Positions 42,088 through 51,710 of a stretch of DNA of 63,027 nt are shown here, piece by piece. The stretch comes from an uncultured Candidatus Saccharibacteria bacterium (GTDB lineage Bacteria; Patescibacteriota; Saccharimonadia; Saccharimonadales; Saccharimonadaceae): the NCBI GenBank assembly GCA_947425245.1, contig CANDYU010000001.1, positions 1 through 63,027 on the forward strand, in the 5' to 3' direction. The first letter of the stretch is position 1. Every line of letters starts with the position of its first letter. The notes beneath the pieces are model-generated. The model ran no database searches. It was not told the origin of the DNA and saw only the letters and a program-made list of their open reading frames with translations. Position numbers and translations under genes: made by a program.

Positions 42088-43989
42088 CTAGTGTAGCTTG
42101 GCAGCAGCTGGGAGCTTAGCGTCCTTCAATAATGGCTCAAGCTCTTTTTCTTCAAGAGTCTCATGCTTTAAGAGAGCTTCAGCAAGCTTGTCGAGGACAG
42201 TTTTGTTGACCTTAAGAACAGCTTCGGCACGCGTTGCTGCTTCCTTGGACAGAGTTTTCACTTCTTGGTCGATGAGTTCGGCGGTTTTTTCGGAATAAGG
42301 CTTGCTAGTAGCAACTGTATAGTAGCCGGCGTCGGTTTCTGGAAAAACTAGGTTACGAGTTGTATTACCCATCCCTTCTTCGACAATCATTTCTTTGCTA
42401 AGCTCGGCTACATGCTTTAAGTCGGAAGAGGCACCGGTCGTAATAGCGTTTTCGCCAAAAATGAGTTTTTCAGCAATACGTCCGCCCATGGCACGGGCTA
42501 AAATATCTTTTAGCTCGTAAATATTCTTATAGCTTCGATCTTCGGGTGGCAAAAACCAAGTGACGCCACCAGTGTGTCCACGCGGAATAATCGTAACCTT
42601 ATGAACTGGGTCGGAATCAGGAAGAACGTGCCCCACAATAGCATGTCCAGCTTCATGATAGGCGGTAACTTTACGTTCATGATCATTCATGACCTTACTC
42701 TTGCGTTCAGGACCAATGGCAACACGCTCAAATGCTTCTGTTAGATCATCGTTGGTGATCTCTTTATGCCCTTCACGAGCGGCCGTGATTGCGGCTTCAT
42801 TAGCAATATTGGCAAGATCGGCTCCAGAGCTGCCAGCGGTTTTTGCGGCAAGTGCATCAAGATTTACTGATTTTTCAGTCGGCTTGTTCTTAAAGTGAAC
42901 TTTAAGAATATCAAGGCGGTCCTTACGTTCTGGCAGGGTAACATTAACATGGCGATCAAACCGACCAGGACGCAAGAGAGCCTTATCAAGCATATCTACA
43001 CGGTTAGTAGCAGCAATAACGATAACTCCGGAATCATTATCGAAACCATCCATCTCGACGAGGATTTGGTTTAAAGTCTGTTCGTCTTCGCGGCCAGCTC
43101 CACCACGAGCATCACGCTTATGTGCAACAGCATCAATCTCATCAATGAAGATAATGGATGGAGCGTTTTTCTTAGCTTTTGCGAATAAATCACGAACACG
43201 GGATGCACCAACGCCAACGAACATTTCTGCAAACTCCGAACCGGAAATACTGAAGAATGGCACAGAGGCTTCACCCGCGACAGCACGAGCCATGAGGGTC
43301 TTACCCGTACCTGGTTCGCCCGCGAGAAGGACGCCGCGAGGGATTTTTGCACCAAGCTTTTCATATTTTTTGGGTTCTTTGAGAAAGTCGACGACTTCTG
43401 CGAGATCTTGTTTAGCGGCTTCGTTACCAGCAACATCAGTGAACAAGACACGTTTCTTGTCAGGGCCATAGAGCTTTGCCTTAGCTTTGCCGAAGCCCAT
43501 GGACTGATTGTTCATAGATTGAGCTTGACGCATCATGGAGCTAAAGAAGAGGACAATAATAATGACTGGAACGACGATAATAGCAATATCAAGGGCGTAA
43601 TCCCAAAAACTAGAAACTTCTACATACTCAATAGTAGGATATTTCGATTGACAAGAAGTCAACTCGTCGCCATTAAGGCCGGCACATTGATCAATTAATC
43701 CCTGTTCGTAGAGCGTTCCGGCGGTATCTTTACGCGAGATTTGGGTATAATGATCCTTACCTTTAAGAGTAATTTTTAGGTCGCTGCCCTCGACAGTGAT
43801 TTTAGCAATATCCCCATTTTCATCATTAGCACGGCTAATAACGCTGGAAAGTGGGACTTTTTCGATTGTATCCCCTGGCGTCAGCAACGAAACAATGATA
43901 CTACAAGAAAGAATAACTAGAAACATGAAAGCTAGCCAACGAAATACATTACTGCCTGGTGCGGATTTTTTCTTAGCGGTCTGCGGCAC
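42088..43989 (-). CDS. ftsH: ATP-dependent zinc metalloprotease FtsH
   Basis: 633 residues. Two membrane helices (about 18-36 and 125-145) flank a short outside domain; AAA module with Walker A GEPGTGKT, Walker [12 protein letters not shown] region; peptidase motif HEAGH. Degrades membrane and regulatory proteins. GTG start at 43989 with AAGGAG upstream. Promoter TTGACC-N17-TAAAAT at 44017-44045. Confidence 0.96.
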   Translation of the reverse strand: MPQTAKKKSAPGSNVFRWLAFMFLVILSCSIIVSLLTPGDTIEKVPLSSVISRANDENGDIAKITVEGSDLKITLKGKDHYTQISRKDTAGTLYEQGLIDQCAGLNGDELTSCQSKYPTIEYVEVSSFWDYALDIAIIVVPVIIIVLFFSSMMRQAQSMNNQSMGFGKAKAKLYGPDKKRVLFTDVAGNEAAKQDLAEVVDFLKEPKKYEKLGAKIPRGVLLAGEPGTGKTLMARAVAGEASVPFFSISGSEFAEMFVGVGASRVRDLFAKAKKNAPSIIFIDEIDAVAHKRDARGGAGREDEQTLNQILVEMDGFDNDSGVIVIAATNRVDMLDKALLRPGRFDRHVNVTLPERKDRLDILKVHFKNKPTEKSVNLDALAAKTAGSSGADLANIANEAAITAAREGHKEITNDDLTEAFERVAIGPERKSKVMNDHERKVTAYHEAGHAIVGHVLPDSDPVHKVTIIPRGHTGGVTWFLPPEDRSYKNIYELKDILARAMGGRIAEKLIFGENAITTGASSDLKHVAELSKEMIVEEGMGNTTRNLVFPETDAGYYTVATSKPYSEKTAELIDQEVKTLSKEAATRAEAVLKVNKTVLDKLAEALLKHETLEEKELEPLLKDAKLPAAAKLH

Positions 43990-44016
43990 GATAACTCCTT
44001 ATTAACACTTTATTTG

Positions 44017-44045
44017 ATTTTAGCACGGGGTAGAGATACGGTCAA
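44017..44045 (-). promoter_or_regulatory. ftsH promoter
   Basis: TTGACC, 17-base spacer, TAAAAT on the minus strand, about 30 bases before the GTG start. Confidence 0.7.
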
Positions 44046-44055
44046 ACTAAAACCG

Positions 44056-44286
44056 CTATTTCTTAACGAGAGCAGAGTAAGTGGTTAAGATAATATCCTT
44101 AAAAATCGATTGGTTAAAATAGTCGTTGACGGCAAGCATAGTTCGCTTTGCACTAGGGTAGGGCAGGACTTCAGGGAGGTTAAAATGTGCGTTTTTGGGA
44201 AGAGATTTAAGGAGAAGCTGTCCATTGTAATTTCGTAGTGGACATGGACATATTATATAGGGTTTTTCAGAGCTGACAACTAGCAT
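44056..44286 (-). CDS. Hypothetical 76-residue protein
   Basis: Reads MLVVSSEKPYIICPCPLRNY and continues with LPEVLPYPSAKRT to LVKK; mixed polarity, one CPC pair, no membrane segment. No -10 or ribosome site is clear and no family is recognised. Kept because it fills an otherwise empty gap; it may be spurious. Confidence 0.3.
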   Translation of the reverse strand: MLVVSSEKPYIICPCPLRNYNGQLLLKSLPKNAHFNLPEVLPYPSAKRTMLAVNDYFNQSIFKDIILTTYSALVKK

Positions 44287-44310
44287 AAATCGTGGTAAAA
44301 TTGAGGCAAT

Positions 44311-44386
44311 CAGGGATTGGCGCAGTTGGTAGCGCGCACGCCTGGGGGGCGTGAGGTCGCCAGTTCAAGTCTGGTATCCCTGACCA
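44311..44386 (+). tRNA. tRNA-Pro (GGG)
   Basis: Acceptor CAGGGAT/ATCCCTG, anticodon stem CACGC/GCGTG around CTGGGGG (anticodon GGG), CCA encoded. The -10 TAAAAT at about 44296 is preceded by CGTGG. Confidence 0.93.
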
Positions 44387-44485
44387 TTTTTAGGTTGATT
44401 TTGCAATTTACAAGGTTTGATACAGATAGTATAATATGTATCGCCAGAACAAGAAAGTTCTGAGTATCTTAAGAGAGGATGAGTT

Positions 44486-45229
44486 ATGGAGATGTTGGTG
44501 GGCTTGTTTTTGCTGATTTTAGTAAACAGCATAGGGTTTTTGGTAACGCAGATGATGTACACGCCGGAGACGAAAATAAAGATTGTGAGGCGACCACATC
44601 ATAAAAAGATGGCCTATTTCATTGGAGGCTCGTTTGAGGATTTTAAGTTTTTAGAGTCAGAAATTAGCGACGGCATAGCTTTAGTTCAGTATAGTAATAG
44701 TGGTTGGAATGTAGAGGAGATGGCTGATTGTGTTTTAGGTGACATTATCATGAGTGGATATCAAGCCAGGATTTATACTCTATCAGTGGGAGATAGGGTT
44801 GGTAGACTAATTGATACTATTCGACCTACTGATAAAGTTGAGATTGTTGCAGTTAATCCATGTTCGTCACCCACTTTGCTATGGCCGGAAGTACGAGCAA
44901 GACTTGAGACGGAGCTTTGTGTGGCAGAGCTTGGGTGCTTATTGCTTGGATTTTTTAGTACGGCTTCACTCCTAAGAAGAGGTCAGGAGAAGATTTCTCT
45001 AGTTTTAGCTAGAGACTTATTACGAGGATTGCTACAAGAAGATGATTGTGGGGGAAGAAATGGCAGTACGAGAGGTGTGTTAGTGAGCACTCTGGACGAG
45101 CTAACTAACCCGAAACGAGTAACAACATTTTTTCGGGGAGTTCCGATTGCTTTTGTCGAGGCAAAACATGCTGAGAGCAGTAGTAACCCACAGGCATATC
45201 AAAGTGCCTATAGACGAATAGTTCGATAA
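44486..45229 (+). CDS. Hypothetical protein with SxGD and NPCSSP motifs
   Basis: 247 residues. N-terminal membrane helix (about 3-22), then YFIGGSFEDFKFLESEIS, IYTLSVGDRVGRLID, VAVNPCSSPTLLWPEV and a hydrophobic helix (LGCLLLGFFSTASLL). The order matches the protein at 23375-24175, so the two are probable paralogues of an alpha/beta fold. Whether the Ser of SVGD is a nucleophile is unknown. TATAAT at 44430 gives a leader of about 50 bases and GAGAGGATG precedes the ATG. Confidence 0.6.
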   Translation: MEMLVGLFLLILVNSIGFLVTQMMYTPETKIKIVRRPHHKKMAYFIGGSFEDFKFLESEISDGIALVQYSNSGWNVEEMADCVLGDIIMSGYQARIYTLSVGDRVGRLIDTIRPTDKVEIVAVNPCSSPTLLWPEVRARLETELCVAELGCLLLGFFSTASLLRRGQEKISLVLARDLLRGLLQEDDCGGRNGSTRGVLVSTLDELTNPKRVTTFFRGVPIAFVEAKHAESSSNPQAYQSAYRRIVR

Positions 45230-45241
45230 CTCATCGATAGT

Positions 45242-45267
45242 CCCCGCCGAGTAGGGCGGGGATTTTT
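45242..45267 (+). terminator. Terminator before the Nudix gene
   Basis: CCCCGCC-GAGTAG-GGCGGGG hairpin followed by ATTTTTG; the Nudix promoter -10 begins 3 bases later at 45270. Confidence 0.92.
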
Positions 45268-45281
45268 GTTATAATTTTAAT

Positions 45282-45944
45282 ATGAGAAGATTTGTACCAG
45301 AAAAGGCAAAAGTAATTCCACAAAATGCGACTAGAGTATTTCAGGGAGAGATCTTTAATGTTTATCAGTGGCCACAAGAGATGTTTGACGGGACGACACG
45401 GACTTTTGAGATGCTAAAGCGATCGGATACAGTAGAAATTATGACATTGTTAGGACCGGAAGAGCAAGATTGCCTAGTGCGGAGTTGGCAAGTGAATGGT
45501 ATGCCGGATGAAAGGATGCCAGACCTAAGTATTCGAGAGCCGCGGATATTGATAACGCACCAGATACAACCGTGCCAGGACTGGTTTTATGCCTATCCGG
45601 GCGGCAGAGTTGACGGGGACGATGCTGATGAATTGAAAGCGGCGAAGCGAGAATTGAAGGAGGAAACTGGAGTTATCTGTGAGGGCTGGAAACTCTTAGA
45701 AGCACACCAGCCTTTCGCAAAAGCAGATTGGTTAGTTTATACGTTTTTGGCGACGGGGCTAAGGGGGGTTGGTAAGCTAGAGTTAGATGGTGGGGAGAAA
45801 ATTAAACTATTGCTTTTGAGTTTTGACGAGCTAAGAGATTATGCTAAAAAGCCAAATGCGAAGTTTTTGTGGCCGGCTTGGTTGGACAGGATGAGTAGTT
45901 TTAAAGAGCTAATGGATTTACCGGGGATTTTTAACTATAACTAA
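45282..45944 (+). CDS. Nudix hydrolase (ADP-ribose pyrophosphatase-like)
   Basis: 220 residues. The Nudix box is GGRVDGDDADELKAAKRE then LKEETGV, that is G-x(5+)-E-x7-REU-x-EE-x-GU with a slightly stretched first part. The N-terminal strand pattern (FQGEIFNVYQW) resembles ADP-ribose/NDP-sugar pyrophosphatases. Hydrolyses a nucleoside diphosphate linked to another group; substrate not certain. TATAAT ends 6 bases before the ATG (leaderless). Confidence 0.85.
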   Translation: MRRFVPEKAKVIPQNATRVFQGEIFNVYQWPQEMFDGTTRTFEMLKRSDTVEIMTLLGPEEQDCLVRSWQVNGMPDERMPDLSIREPRILITHQIQPCQDWFYAYPGGRVDGDDADELKAAKRELKEETGVICEGWKLLEAHQPFAKADWLVYTFLATGLRGVGKLELDGGEKIKLLLLSFDELRDYAKKPNAKFLWPAWLDRMSSFKELMDLPGIFNYN

Positions 45945-45962
45945 CTGGTCACTTACTACTGA

Positions 45963-47627
45963 CTATTGTCCTGGAGCGAGGCAACGAATTGCAGTCGAAT
46001 CGGTTCGTACAGTACTAGTAGCGGCATTAACACCATTGGGACTGATCCATGCACTATAGGCTCGAATGGTGGGACTCTGTATACCAGCTAACCTAGTAGC
46101 GAGGGAGGTTAATGATCCAGTCCTCACAACTCCAGGAACAACAGGAGAAACATAGCCTGCTCGAGTATAATAGAATGGTGCTTCGGATAGATCATTAGGG
46201 GTGTTACCTACATGTATGGATCCAGGCTCAAGATATTGATAAGTAATATATAGATGGTTAAATGAGGTTTTAGTCTCAGACATGCCGTCTACAATAGCAT
46301 CTGGCAACTGCCAGCCTTTGGGGCAGATGCTGGTTAAGACTATCTCGTCAACAGCATTAGCACTACTGCCTGCGGTCGCAGCCATGAAGTTATAGTAGTG
46401 TCCAAAAAGATAGTGTGCGTCATATGTTTTTTGCTCAGGATCTACAGTAATGAGCCCAGTATAAGTAGTGCCATCAGGAAAAGTCCAACTTCCCTGTTGG
46501 GCGGTGAAAGTAGGTGACCACTCTGGACCTGACACATTCACAAAACCCGCATTATAGCAAGCATCGAAAGTTTCATTATACATAATAGATATTACTCCCC
46601 CTAAAACTGCTGCCGCTGGGCTTTGACAAAGGTGCGAATATCCTGGAGTTGCATCAACATATTTACCAAGATTGAAACTAAGCATATCGCCAGCTTTCAT
46701 AGCGGGGTATTTTTCTGCAATAGATGAGGCGGTAGCAATGGGTGGGTAGGCTGAACTGGCATTCCAGTCAGTAGTTATGTCCGTGTTACTAGCAGAAAGG
46801 CCAGCTGTGGTGATATCTAGAGCGAGGTCTTGACTCATCCAACAGTTACCATCTTTCATTTTTGTCACCCAATAATAGTTCCCGTCGCGAATGTCGATGA
46901 GCTGCTTCGTAGCATGTTCGGCACTATTAGCACAGATATCAACCGTAATGTCTTGCATGTAGGTGAGCTGCTGGAGACTGGTAACAACCATCGGATTAGC
47001 AACAGCAGCAACGGTGACGGTTCCAGTATATTGACCGGCCGGAAGAGTAGTGTCGATTGCGGTACCAATATTAAGATTATAAGTGTCACGATAGGCGGTG
47101 CTGCCAAGAGTCTTAATCGCACTACTCATGCTGGTAGGAACAGCTTGGTAGATTGCATCATTGTTTAGACTATAGCCCCAACTGTTGGCAGGAAAGTTAT
47201 TGAGTGTTGCTGGAGCCGACAGGGGCTTGATTACAGCGGAGTTGGTTTTATCGGTACTAACTAGGTGACCGTTCGGATCATCGACAGACATAAAAAGAGA
47301 GTAGCCGGAGGTGTTGTTAGTGGCAACTTGTAATTCGGTGGTGGTGCTAGCGAAACTGCCAGTAGAAGTGGGCTTGATATCAAGTTCGACGCGAGTTTGA
47401 GTACTAACAGAAATAGTCGGAGCGACAGCAACATTGGTTTGGAAACTAGAATAGCCGGTGCCACATTCGGGACTACCGGGAGTGCAATCAGCAGCTTGGG
47501 CATCAGAGAAGCGAATTGGGCAGATGAGGGCAAGTATCAAAATGATTACTAGACTAGGGATTGATAAATAAAAGATTAGTTTGGTGTGTTTTTGTCGAGA
47601 CAAGCTACAAAAAGTCGGCTGTGTCAT
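45963..47627 (-). CDS. FISUMP-type surface protein (full-length relative of the cassettes)
   Basis: 554 residues. Signal/membrane segment (about 16-38), a beta-rich domain (about 50-210) like those preceding FISUMP modules in CPR proteins, then GNYYWVTKMKDGNCWMSQDL (about 245-265), ICPKGWQLPD (about 425) and a C-terminal lectin-like end with YYTRAGYVSP ... AYSAWISP ... STAIRCLAPGQ. The end corresponds to the cassette frame VRSG ... W ... PIRCLAY, but lacks the exact nucleotide cores. Probably exported and exposed. GGAGG lies 6 bases before the ATG; a long leader with an RNA element is upstream. Ligand unknown. Confidence 0.8.
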   Translation of the reverse strand: MTQPTFCSLSRQKHTKLIFYLSIPSLVIILILALICPIRFSDAQAADCTPGSPECGTGYSSFQTNVAVAPTISVSTQTRVELDIKPTSTGSFASTTTELQVATNNTSGYSLFMSVDDPNGHLVSTDKTNSAVIKPLSAPATLNNFPANSWGYSLNNDAIYQAVPTSMSSAIKTLGSTAYRDTYNLNIGTAIDTTLPAGQYTGTVTVAAVANPMVVTSLQQLTYMQDITVDICANSAEHATKQLIDIRDGNYYWVTKMKDGNCWMSQDLALDITTAGLSASNTDITTDWNASSAYPPIATASSIAEKYPAMKAGDMLSFNLGKYVDATPGYSHLCQSPAAAVLGGVISIMYNETFDACYNAGFVNVSGPEWSPTFTAQQGSWTFPDGTTYTGLITVDPEQKTYDAHYLFGHYYNFMAATAGSSANAVDEIVLTSICPKGWQLPDAIVDGMSETKTSFNHLYITYQYLEPGSIHVGNTPNDLSEAPFYYTRAGYVSPVVPGVVRTGSLTSLATRLAGIQSPTIRAYSAWISPNGVNAATSTVRTDSTAIRCLAPGQ

Positions 47628-47789
47628 TTTTACCTCCGTTGTTTTAATGACTTGCCGTGTACGCCTTTTGTGTGCGTTAAACCAATAGAATTACTAAACG
47701 TATTAAGGCCATGTTTAGTCGTGAAGGAACAATTGGGGCTTTTTAAAGTAGAAGGGTGAGTACTACTCTAAAAGTAATGATCGCTAAAA

Positions 47790-47985
47790 CAAAAAGCGAC
47801 ACCGCAAGGTGTCTTAAGCCGTCTCATAACCTTTGCCCCTTATTCGAAAAGGACTCCAATTACTTATGCGATGCCGCTTAAGTGTGAGTCTTTTCCGAAA
47901 CTTGGCTTTCCAAATGAGGGCTTTGGTAAATTAGCGTTTCATGCTGACTACCAAAAACTGGTTATGCTTTTGCTTAAGACAATTT
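47790..47985 (-). ncRNA. Structured RNA candidate with its own terminator
   Basis: Minus-strand RNA of about 190 bases. Closing helix CTTAAGC (47978-47972) with GCTTAAG (47819-47813), a 5x5 internal loop, then CATAACC (47966-47960) with GGTTATG (47831-47825). Inside are TTGGTA/TACCAA and a long arm TTCGGAAAAGACTC / GAGTCCTTTTCGAA. Directly after is a terminator, GACACC-TTGC-GGTGTC followed by GCTTTTTG. Promoter-like TATAAT (47999) and TACAAT (47987) lie just upstream. No known riboswitch, 6S, SRP or RNase P signature is seen. Confidence 0.6.
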
Positions 47986-48015
47986 TATTGTAACATAGAT
48001 TATAGTGATGCAGAG

Positions 48016-48049
48016 AAAAAAGTGTTGTAGAATATACAACACTTTTCTT
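48016..48049. terminator. Bidirectional terminator after rny
   Basis: 10-bp stem AAGTGTTGTA/TACAACACTT with a 5-base loop, flanked by A-run and T-run, downstream of rny on the minus strand and upstream of the RNA candidate. Confidence 0.88.
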
Positions 48050-48067
48050 TGCTTTAGGTTATCTAAT

Positions 48068-49582
48068 CTATTTGGCGTACTCGACGGCACGTGTTTCGCG
48101 GATAACGTTTACCTTAATGACGCCAGGGTAGGACATAGTGGCTTCAATCTTATTGGCGATGTCGCGAGCCAGTTTCAACGCAGAAAGATCATCAATTTGT
48201 TTCGGTTCGACAATCACGCGAATCTCGCGACCAGCGGAAATAGCGTAAGCTTTGTCGATGCCGGGAAAACTAGTAGCGATATTTTCGAGGTCACGCATAC
48301 GTTCGGCGAAGTTCTCGGCAGAAATATTGCGAGCACCAGGACGAGCCGCTGAAAGAGAGTCAACGATTTTGACAATAATGGCTTCGGGAGTGGTGGGCTC
48401 GATATCGTCATGATGAGCAGCCATGGCATGAACGATGTCATCCGGCATACCGTATTTTTTGGCTAACTCGGCACCAATTTCGGCGTGCTTCCCTTCAATC
48501 TTGTGAGTCACAGCCTTACCGATATCGTGAAGGAGGGTGGCGGTTTTGGCAACGCGTTTATTAGCACCAATTTCCTCGGCAATCATGCCAGCAATATGAG
48601 CCATCTCAACGGAGTGAAGAAGAACATTTTGACCATAGCTGGTACGGAACTTGAGCTCACCCAACAAATGAATTAGTTCGCGAGGGATGCCAACAACGCC
48701 AACCTCACGGGCAGCGTCTTCACCGGCACGCATAACCTCTTTTTCGATTTCGCGTTCGGCTTTCGCGACGGCGTCTTCAATTGAGCTAGGGTTAATTCGG
48801 CCGTCTTTCATGAGACGCTCCAAAGCATAGCGAGCAACCTGGCGACGGATTGGGTCGAAGCTGGACAATACTACCATGCCAGGCGTATCGTCAACCATAA
48901 TGTCGACACCGGTTGCACGTTGCAAGGCTTGGATATTGCGACCTTCTTTGCCAATAATACGACCCTTCATGTCATCATCAGGGAGCTTAAGAGCAGTAAC
49001 TGTACGATCAGCCGTCACCTCTGACGACATGCGCTCCATGGCGGTGAGTAAAATAGCCTGTGCGGTCTCGTCGACTTCGTGCTTAATTTCCTTTTGTTCC
49101 TTCGCAACAAGACCAGCGAGATCTTGGCGGATGTCCCGCTCGGTCATTTGTATGAGCTTTTCGCGAGCGTCAGCTTTTGTCAGGCCAGCGATTTTTTCGA
49201 GTTTTTCCTGTTGTTTTGTGCGGATATCGCGAACTTCGATTTTAAGATCGTCAAGTTCTTTTTCTTGTTTTGCAAGGCGTTCGGTCTTTTGTTCAAGTTG
49301 ATCGAGTTTCTTATCGAGATTGTTTTCTCGCTCATTTAAACGATTTTCGGTATTTTTCCATTCACGACGACGCTCGGCCTCTTCTTGCTGAGACTTGGCC
49401 GCCATGTCGGCAGCATCATTCTTAGCCTTAATAATGATATCGGAAGCTTCGTTTTTAGCTTTACGAACAAGGTCTTCGGCTTTGTTCTTGCCGCCGTTTT
49501 CATTCTTTTTATTGTACGCAAAAAGCCCGCCCGCACCGACACAAACGCCGAGTACGAGACCAATAATTATCCCTATAAACAT
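48068..49582 (-). CDS. rny: Ribonuclease Y
   Basis: 504 residues. N-terminal membrane helix (about 2-20), long charged coiled coil (to about 190), KH domain (RIIGKEGRNIQALQRATGVD), HD phosphodiesterase domain with TATLLHDIGKAV and the paired HD-type residues in AAHHDD, and the family C-terminus ELK-type end (YPGVIKVNVIRETRAVEYAK). Starts mRNA decay at the membrane. AAAGG precedes the ATG. Confidence 0.96.
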   Translation of the reverse strand: MFIGIIIGLVLGVCVGAGGLFAYNKKNENGGKNKAEDLVRKAKNEASDIIIKAKNDAADMAAKSQQEEAERRREWKNTENRLNERENNLDKKLDQLEQKTERLAKQEKELDDLKIEVRDIRTKQQEKLEKIAGLTKADAREKLIQMTERDIRQDLAGLVAKEQKEIKHEVDETAQAILLTAMERMSSEVTADRTVTALKLPDDDMKGRIIGKEGRNIQALQRATGVDIMVDDTPGMVVLSSFDPIRRQVARYALERLMKDGRINPSSIEDAVAKAEREIEKEVMRAGEDAAREVGVVGIPRELIHLLGELKFRTSYGQNVLLHSVEMAHIAGMIAEEIGANKRVAKTATLLHDIGKAVTHKIEGKHAEIGAELAKKYGMPDDIVHAMAAHHDDIEPTTPEAIIVKIVDSLSAARPGARNISAENFAERMRDLENIATSFPGIDKAYAISAGREIRVIVEPKQIDDLSALKLARDIANKIEATMSYPGVIKVNVIRETRAVEYAK

Positions 49583-49734
49583 AACGTACCTTTCTTTCTG
49601 TATATCAACGAGATTAACAAATAAATATAAAAATTGATAAAAATCTGTTTTTATTATAGCATATCTTGCGGATTACGAGAAGAGCTTCGTTACGAGTCGC
49701 TGCTTAGAGAGCCTTAGCGGTGTATAATGTTTTT

Positions 49735-51666
49735 ATGGATGAGCTAAAAATTAATTCGCGGAGCTATTTCTTGTGGAATAACTCGACAGGAACTGCCATA
49801 GCGGAAAAAAACTCTGCGGTACAGACGCCGGTTGCATCATTAACAAAGATAATGACGGCGTTGCTGGCGGTTGAGTTGCGAGATTTAGATGAGGTAGTCG
49901 AGATTATGCCAGGGATGTTGCAGGGATTGGAAGGGTTTGCGGTGTTAGGATTAAGGTCAGGTCAGACATTGACGGTGATAGAGTTAGTCTTTGCGACGCT
50001 TTTGCCGTCGGCGGGAGATGCAGCACAGGCGTTGGCGATTAGTACAGGTGGCTCGATAGCGGAGTTTGCGGACTTAATGAATAGACGAGCGGCGGAAATT
50101 GGGATGACAAACACGCATTTTAGTAATTCGGTGGGTTTTGATGAAGATAATTATTCGACACCGCAGGATATAGCAATTTTGTTAATGACAGCCCTACAAA
50201 ATCCGATTTTCGTTGAGTTTTTTGAGAGTTATACGGCCGAATTGCCGTCGGTCCAGACTACAGTAGCGAAGACTTTTGCTCGGCAAGGATATATTAAAGG
50301 TGGTAAGACTGGTTTCACTAACGCGGCTGGGAGATGTTTGGCGAGTACAGCTGACATAGAAGGGGCTGAGTATATTTTGGTGACAGTAGGAGCAGAATTG
50401 GGCGAGAATGTAACGGACGCTAATAAGATTTATCGGTATGTGGCAGATAATTATGAACCGGTGCAGATCTTGGAAGCAGGGACGACGCTGTTGGAGATAC
50501 CGGTAGAACAAAGCGAGACTAGGGCGATAAGTTACACAGCAGAGGACGATGTGGTGGTGACGCTACAAAATGATACGAACTTGGAGGATTTAACTTATAA
50601 GTATGAAGGTGAGACGGCGATTACGAGACAGACTGAGGAGGGGACTAAATTGGGAACATATGAGATTTTACAGGGAGATGATCTATTATATACACAGGAA
50701 GTCTATTATACGGAGGCTCCAGAGTTTTATAATTATGGATGCCTCATAGCTGGGGGTTTAGGTTCGTTGGTTTTGTTGGGTCTGACGGCGTGGCTGCTCT
50801 GGCGAAAGCATCATAAGGCAGCGATAGTTGGCGTGATGATATTCCTGGCGAGCTTGGTCGCGAATTACCTAGCCTTCGGAAGTTGGTTTGAGCCAAGAGC
50901 GGACCTGGTAGTGTATCAGTCCAAGACGGATACTTCTACTAGCCCGGCTATAGAGGAAGAGACAAATAAAGTAGACTTGATAGCTGGGATAGGGTTAGCA
51001 TCAAACAACTGTACGACACAAAATGGCAATTTGATGCTGATTAATCCAAACTTTACGGTAGATACAAGTTTTATACAAGGGCGTCGCGAACAGTTGATAT
51101 CGGTTTCACAGACTTACGGGATTCAAGAATATCATTTCCAGGGCAATGGGGATAATTTGATGATTCCGGAAGCGGCGGAGCACTTGAATGAAATGCTGCA
51201 AGCATATAGTGCGGCGAATCCGGGACACGAAATGGGGACTTATTCCTGTTTCCGGGCACGGGGTACGAGTTGCGGAAGACTGTGTGCGGCGACTGGGGCT
51301 TCTGATCATCATACTGGGTTGACTTGCGATTTGATTGATTTGGAATATGGGACGGTGCTAGATACAGATGATTATGAGGACCATATGGAATGGCAGTGGT
51401 TAAAAGAGAACTCATACAAGTATGGGTTTATTGATAGATTTCCGGAGGCATGGGCAGGAGGATCGATGTTGGAGCCACTCAATGTTGACGAGCATGGGTC
51501 GACTGGACTATATGAGACATGGCACTATCGTTATGTGGGAGTTGTGGCGGCAACGGAGATTGCCCTGGGCAAATACAACAATGGACAATATGATTCCTTG
51601 GAACATTATTTAAAGGCAGTGGGCGGAGTTTCGGATTTGAAGAATGGACTTTGTACGGCTCAATAG
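49735..51666 (+). CDS. S11 D-Ala-D-Ala carboxypeptidase fused to a VanY-type (M15B) carboxypeptidase
   Basis: 643 residues. Residues 1-330: S11 domain with ASLTKIMTA (SxxK) and GGKTGFT (KTG); the SxN motif reads SAGD, so the Asn is changed. Residues 340-390: two adjacent membrane helices around a KHHK loop. Residues 460-630: VanY/M15B zinc peptidase with SDHHTGLTCDLID (zinc His and Asp) and WHYRYVG. Both halves trim peptidoglycan stem peptides in other bacteria. No signal peptide precedes the S11 domain: the start is fixed by TATAAT six bases upstream and an in-frame stop lies just before it. Confidence 0.88.
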   Translation: MDELKINSRSYFLWNNSTGTAIAEKNSAVQTPVASLTKIMTALLAVELRDLDEVVEIMPGMLQGLEGFAVLGLRSGQTLTVIELVFATLLPSAGDAAQALAISTGGSIAEFADLMNRRAAEIGMTNTHFSNSVGFDEDNYSTPQDIAILLMTALQNPIFVEFFESYTAELPSVQTTVAKTFARQGYIKGGKTGFTNAAGRCLASTADIEGAEYILVTVGAELGENVTDANKIYRYVADNYEPVQILEAGTTLLEIPVEQSETRAISYTAEDDVVVTLQNDTNLEDLTYKYEGETAITRQTEEGTKLGTYEILQGDDLLYTQEVYYTEAPEFYNYGCLIAGGLGSLVLLGLTAWLLWRKHHKAAIVGVMIFLASLVANYLAFGSWFEPRADLVVYQSKTDTSTSPAIEEETNKVDLIAGIGLASNNCTTQNGNLMLINPNFTVDTSFIQGRREQLISVSQTYGIQEYHFQGNGDNLMIPEAAEHLNEMLQAYSAANPGHEMGTYSCFRARGTSCGRLCAATGASDHHTGLTCDLIDLEYGTVLDTDDYEDHMEWQWLKENSYKYGFIDRFPEAWAGGSMLEPLNVDEHGSTGLYETWHYRYVGVVAATEIALGKYNNGQYDSLEHYLKAVGGVSDLKNGLCTAQ

Positions 51667-51710
51667 GAGAGGACTAGCGAGACTTATCTCTTGAGATTCA
51701 CTTCTTGGGT

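Noticed and set aside
47790-47985. Known riboswitch or housekeeping RNA (c-di-GMP, lysine, 6S, SRP, RNase P, tmRNA)
   Set aside because: None of the conserved sequence blocks of these classes could be found by eye.
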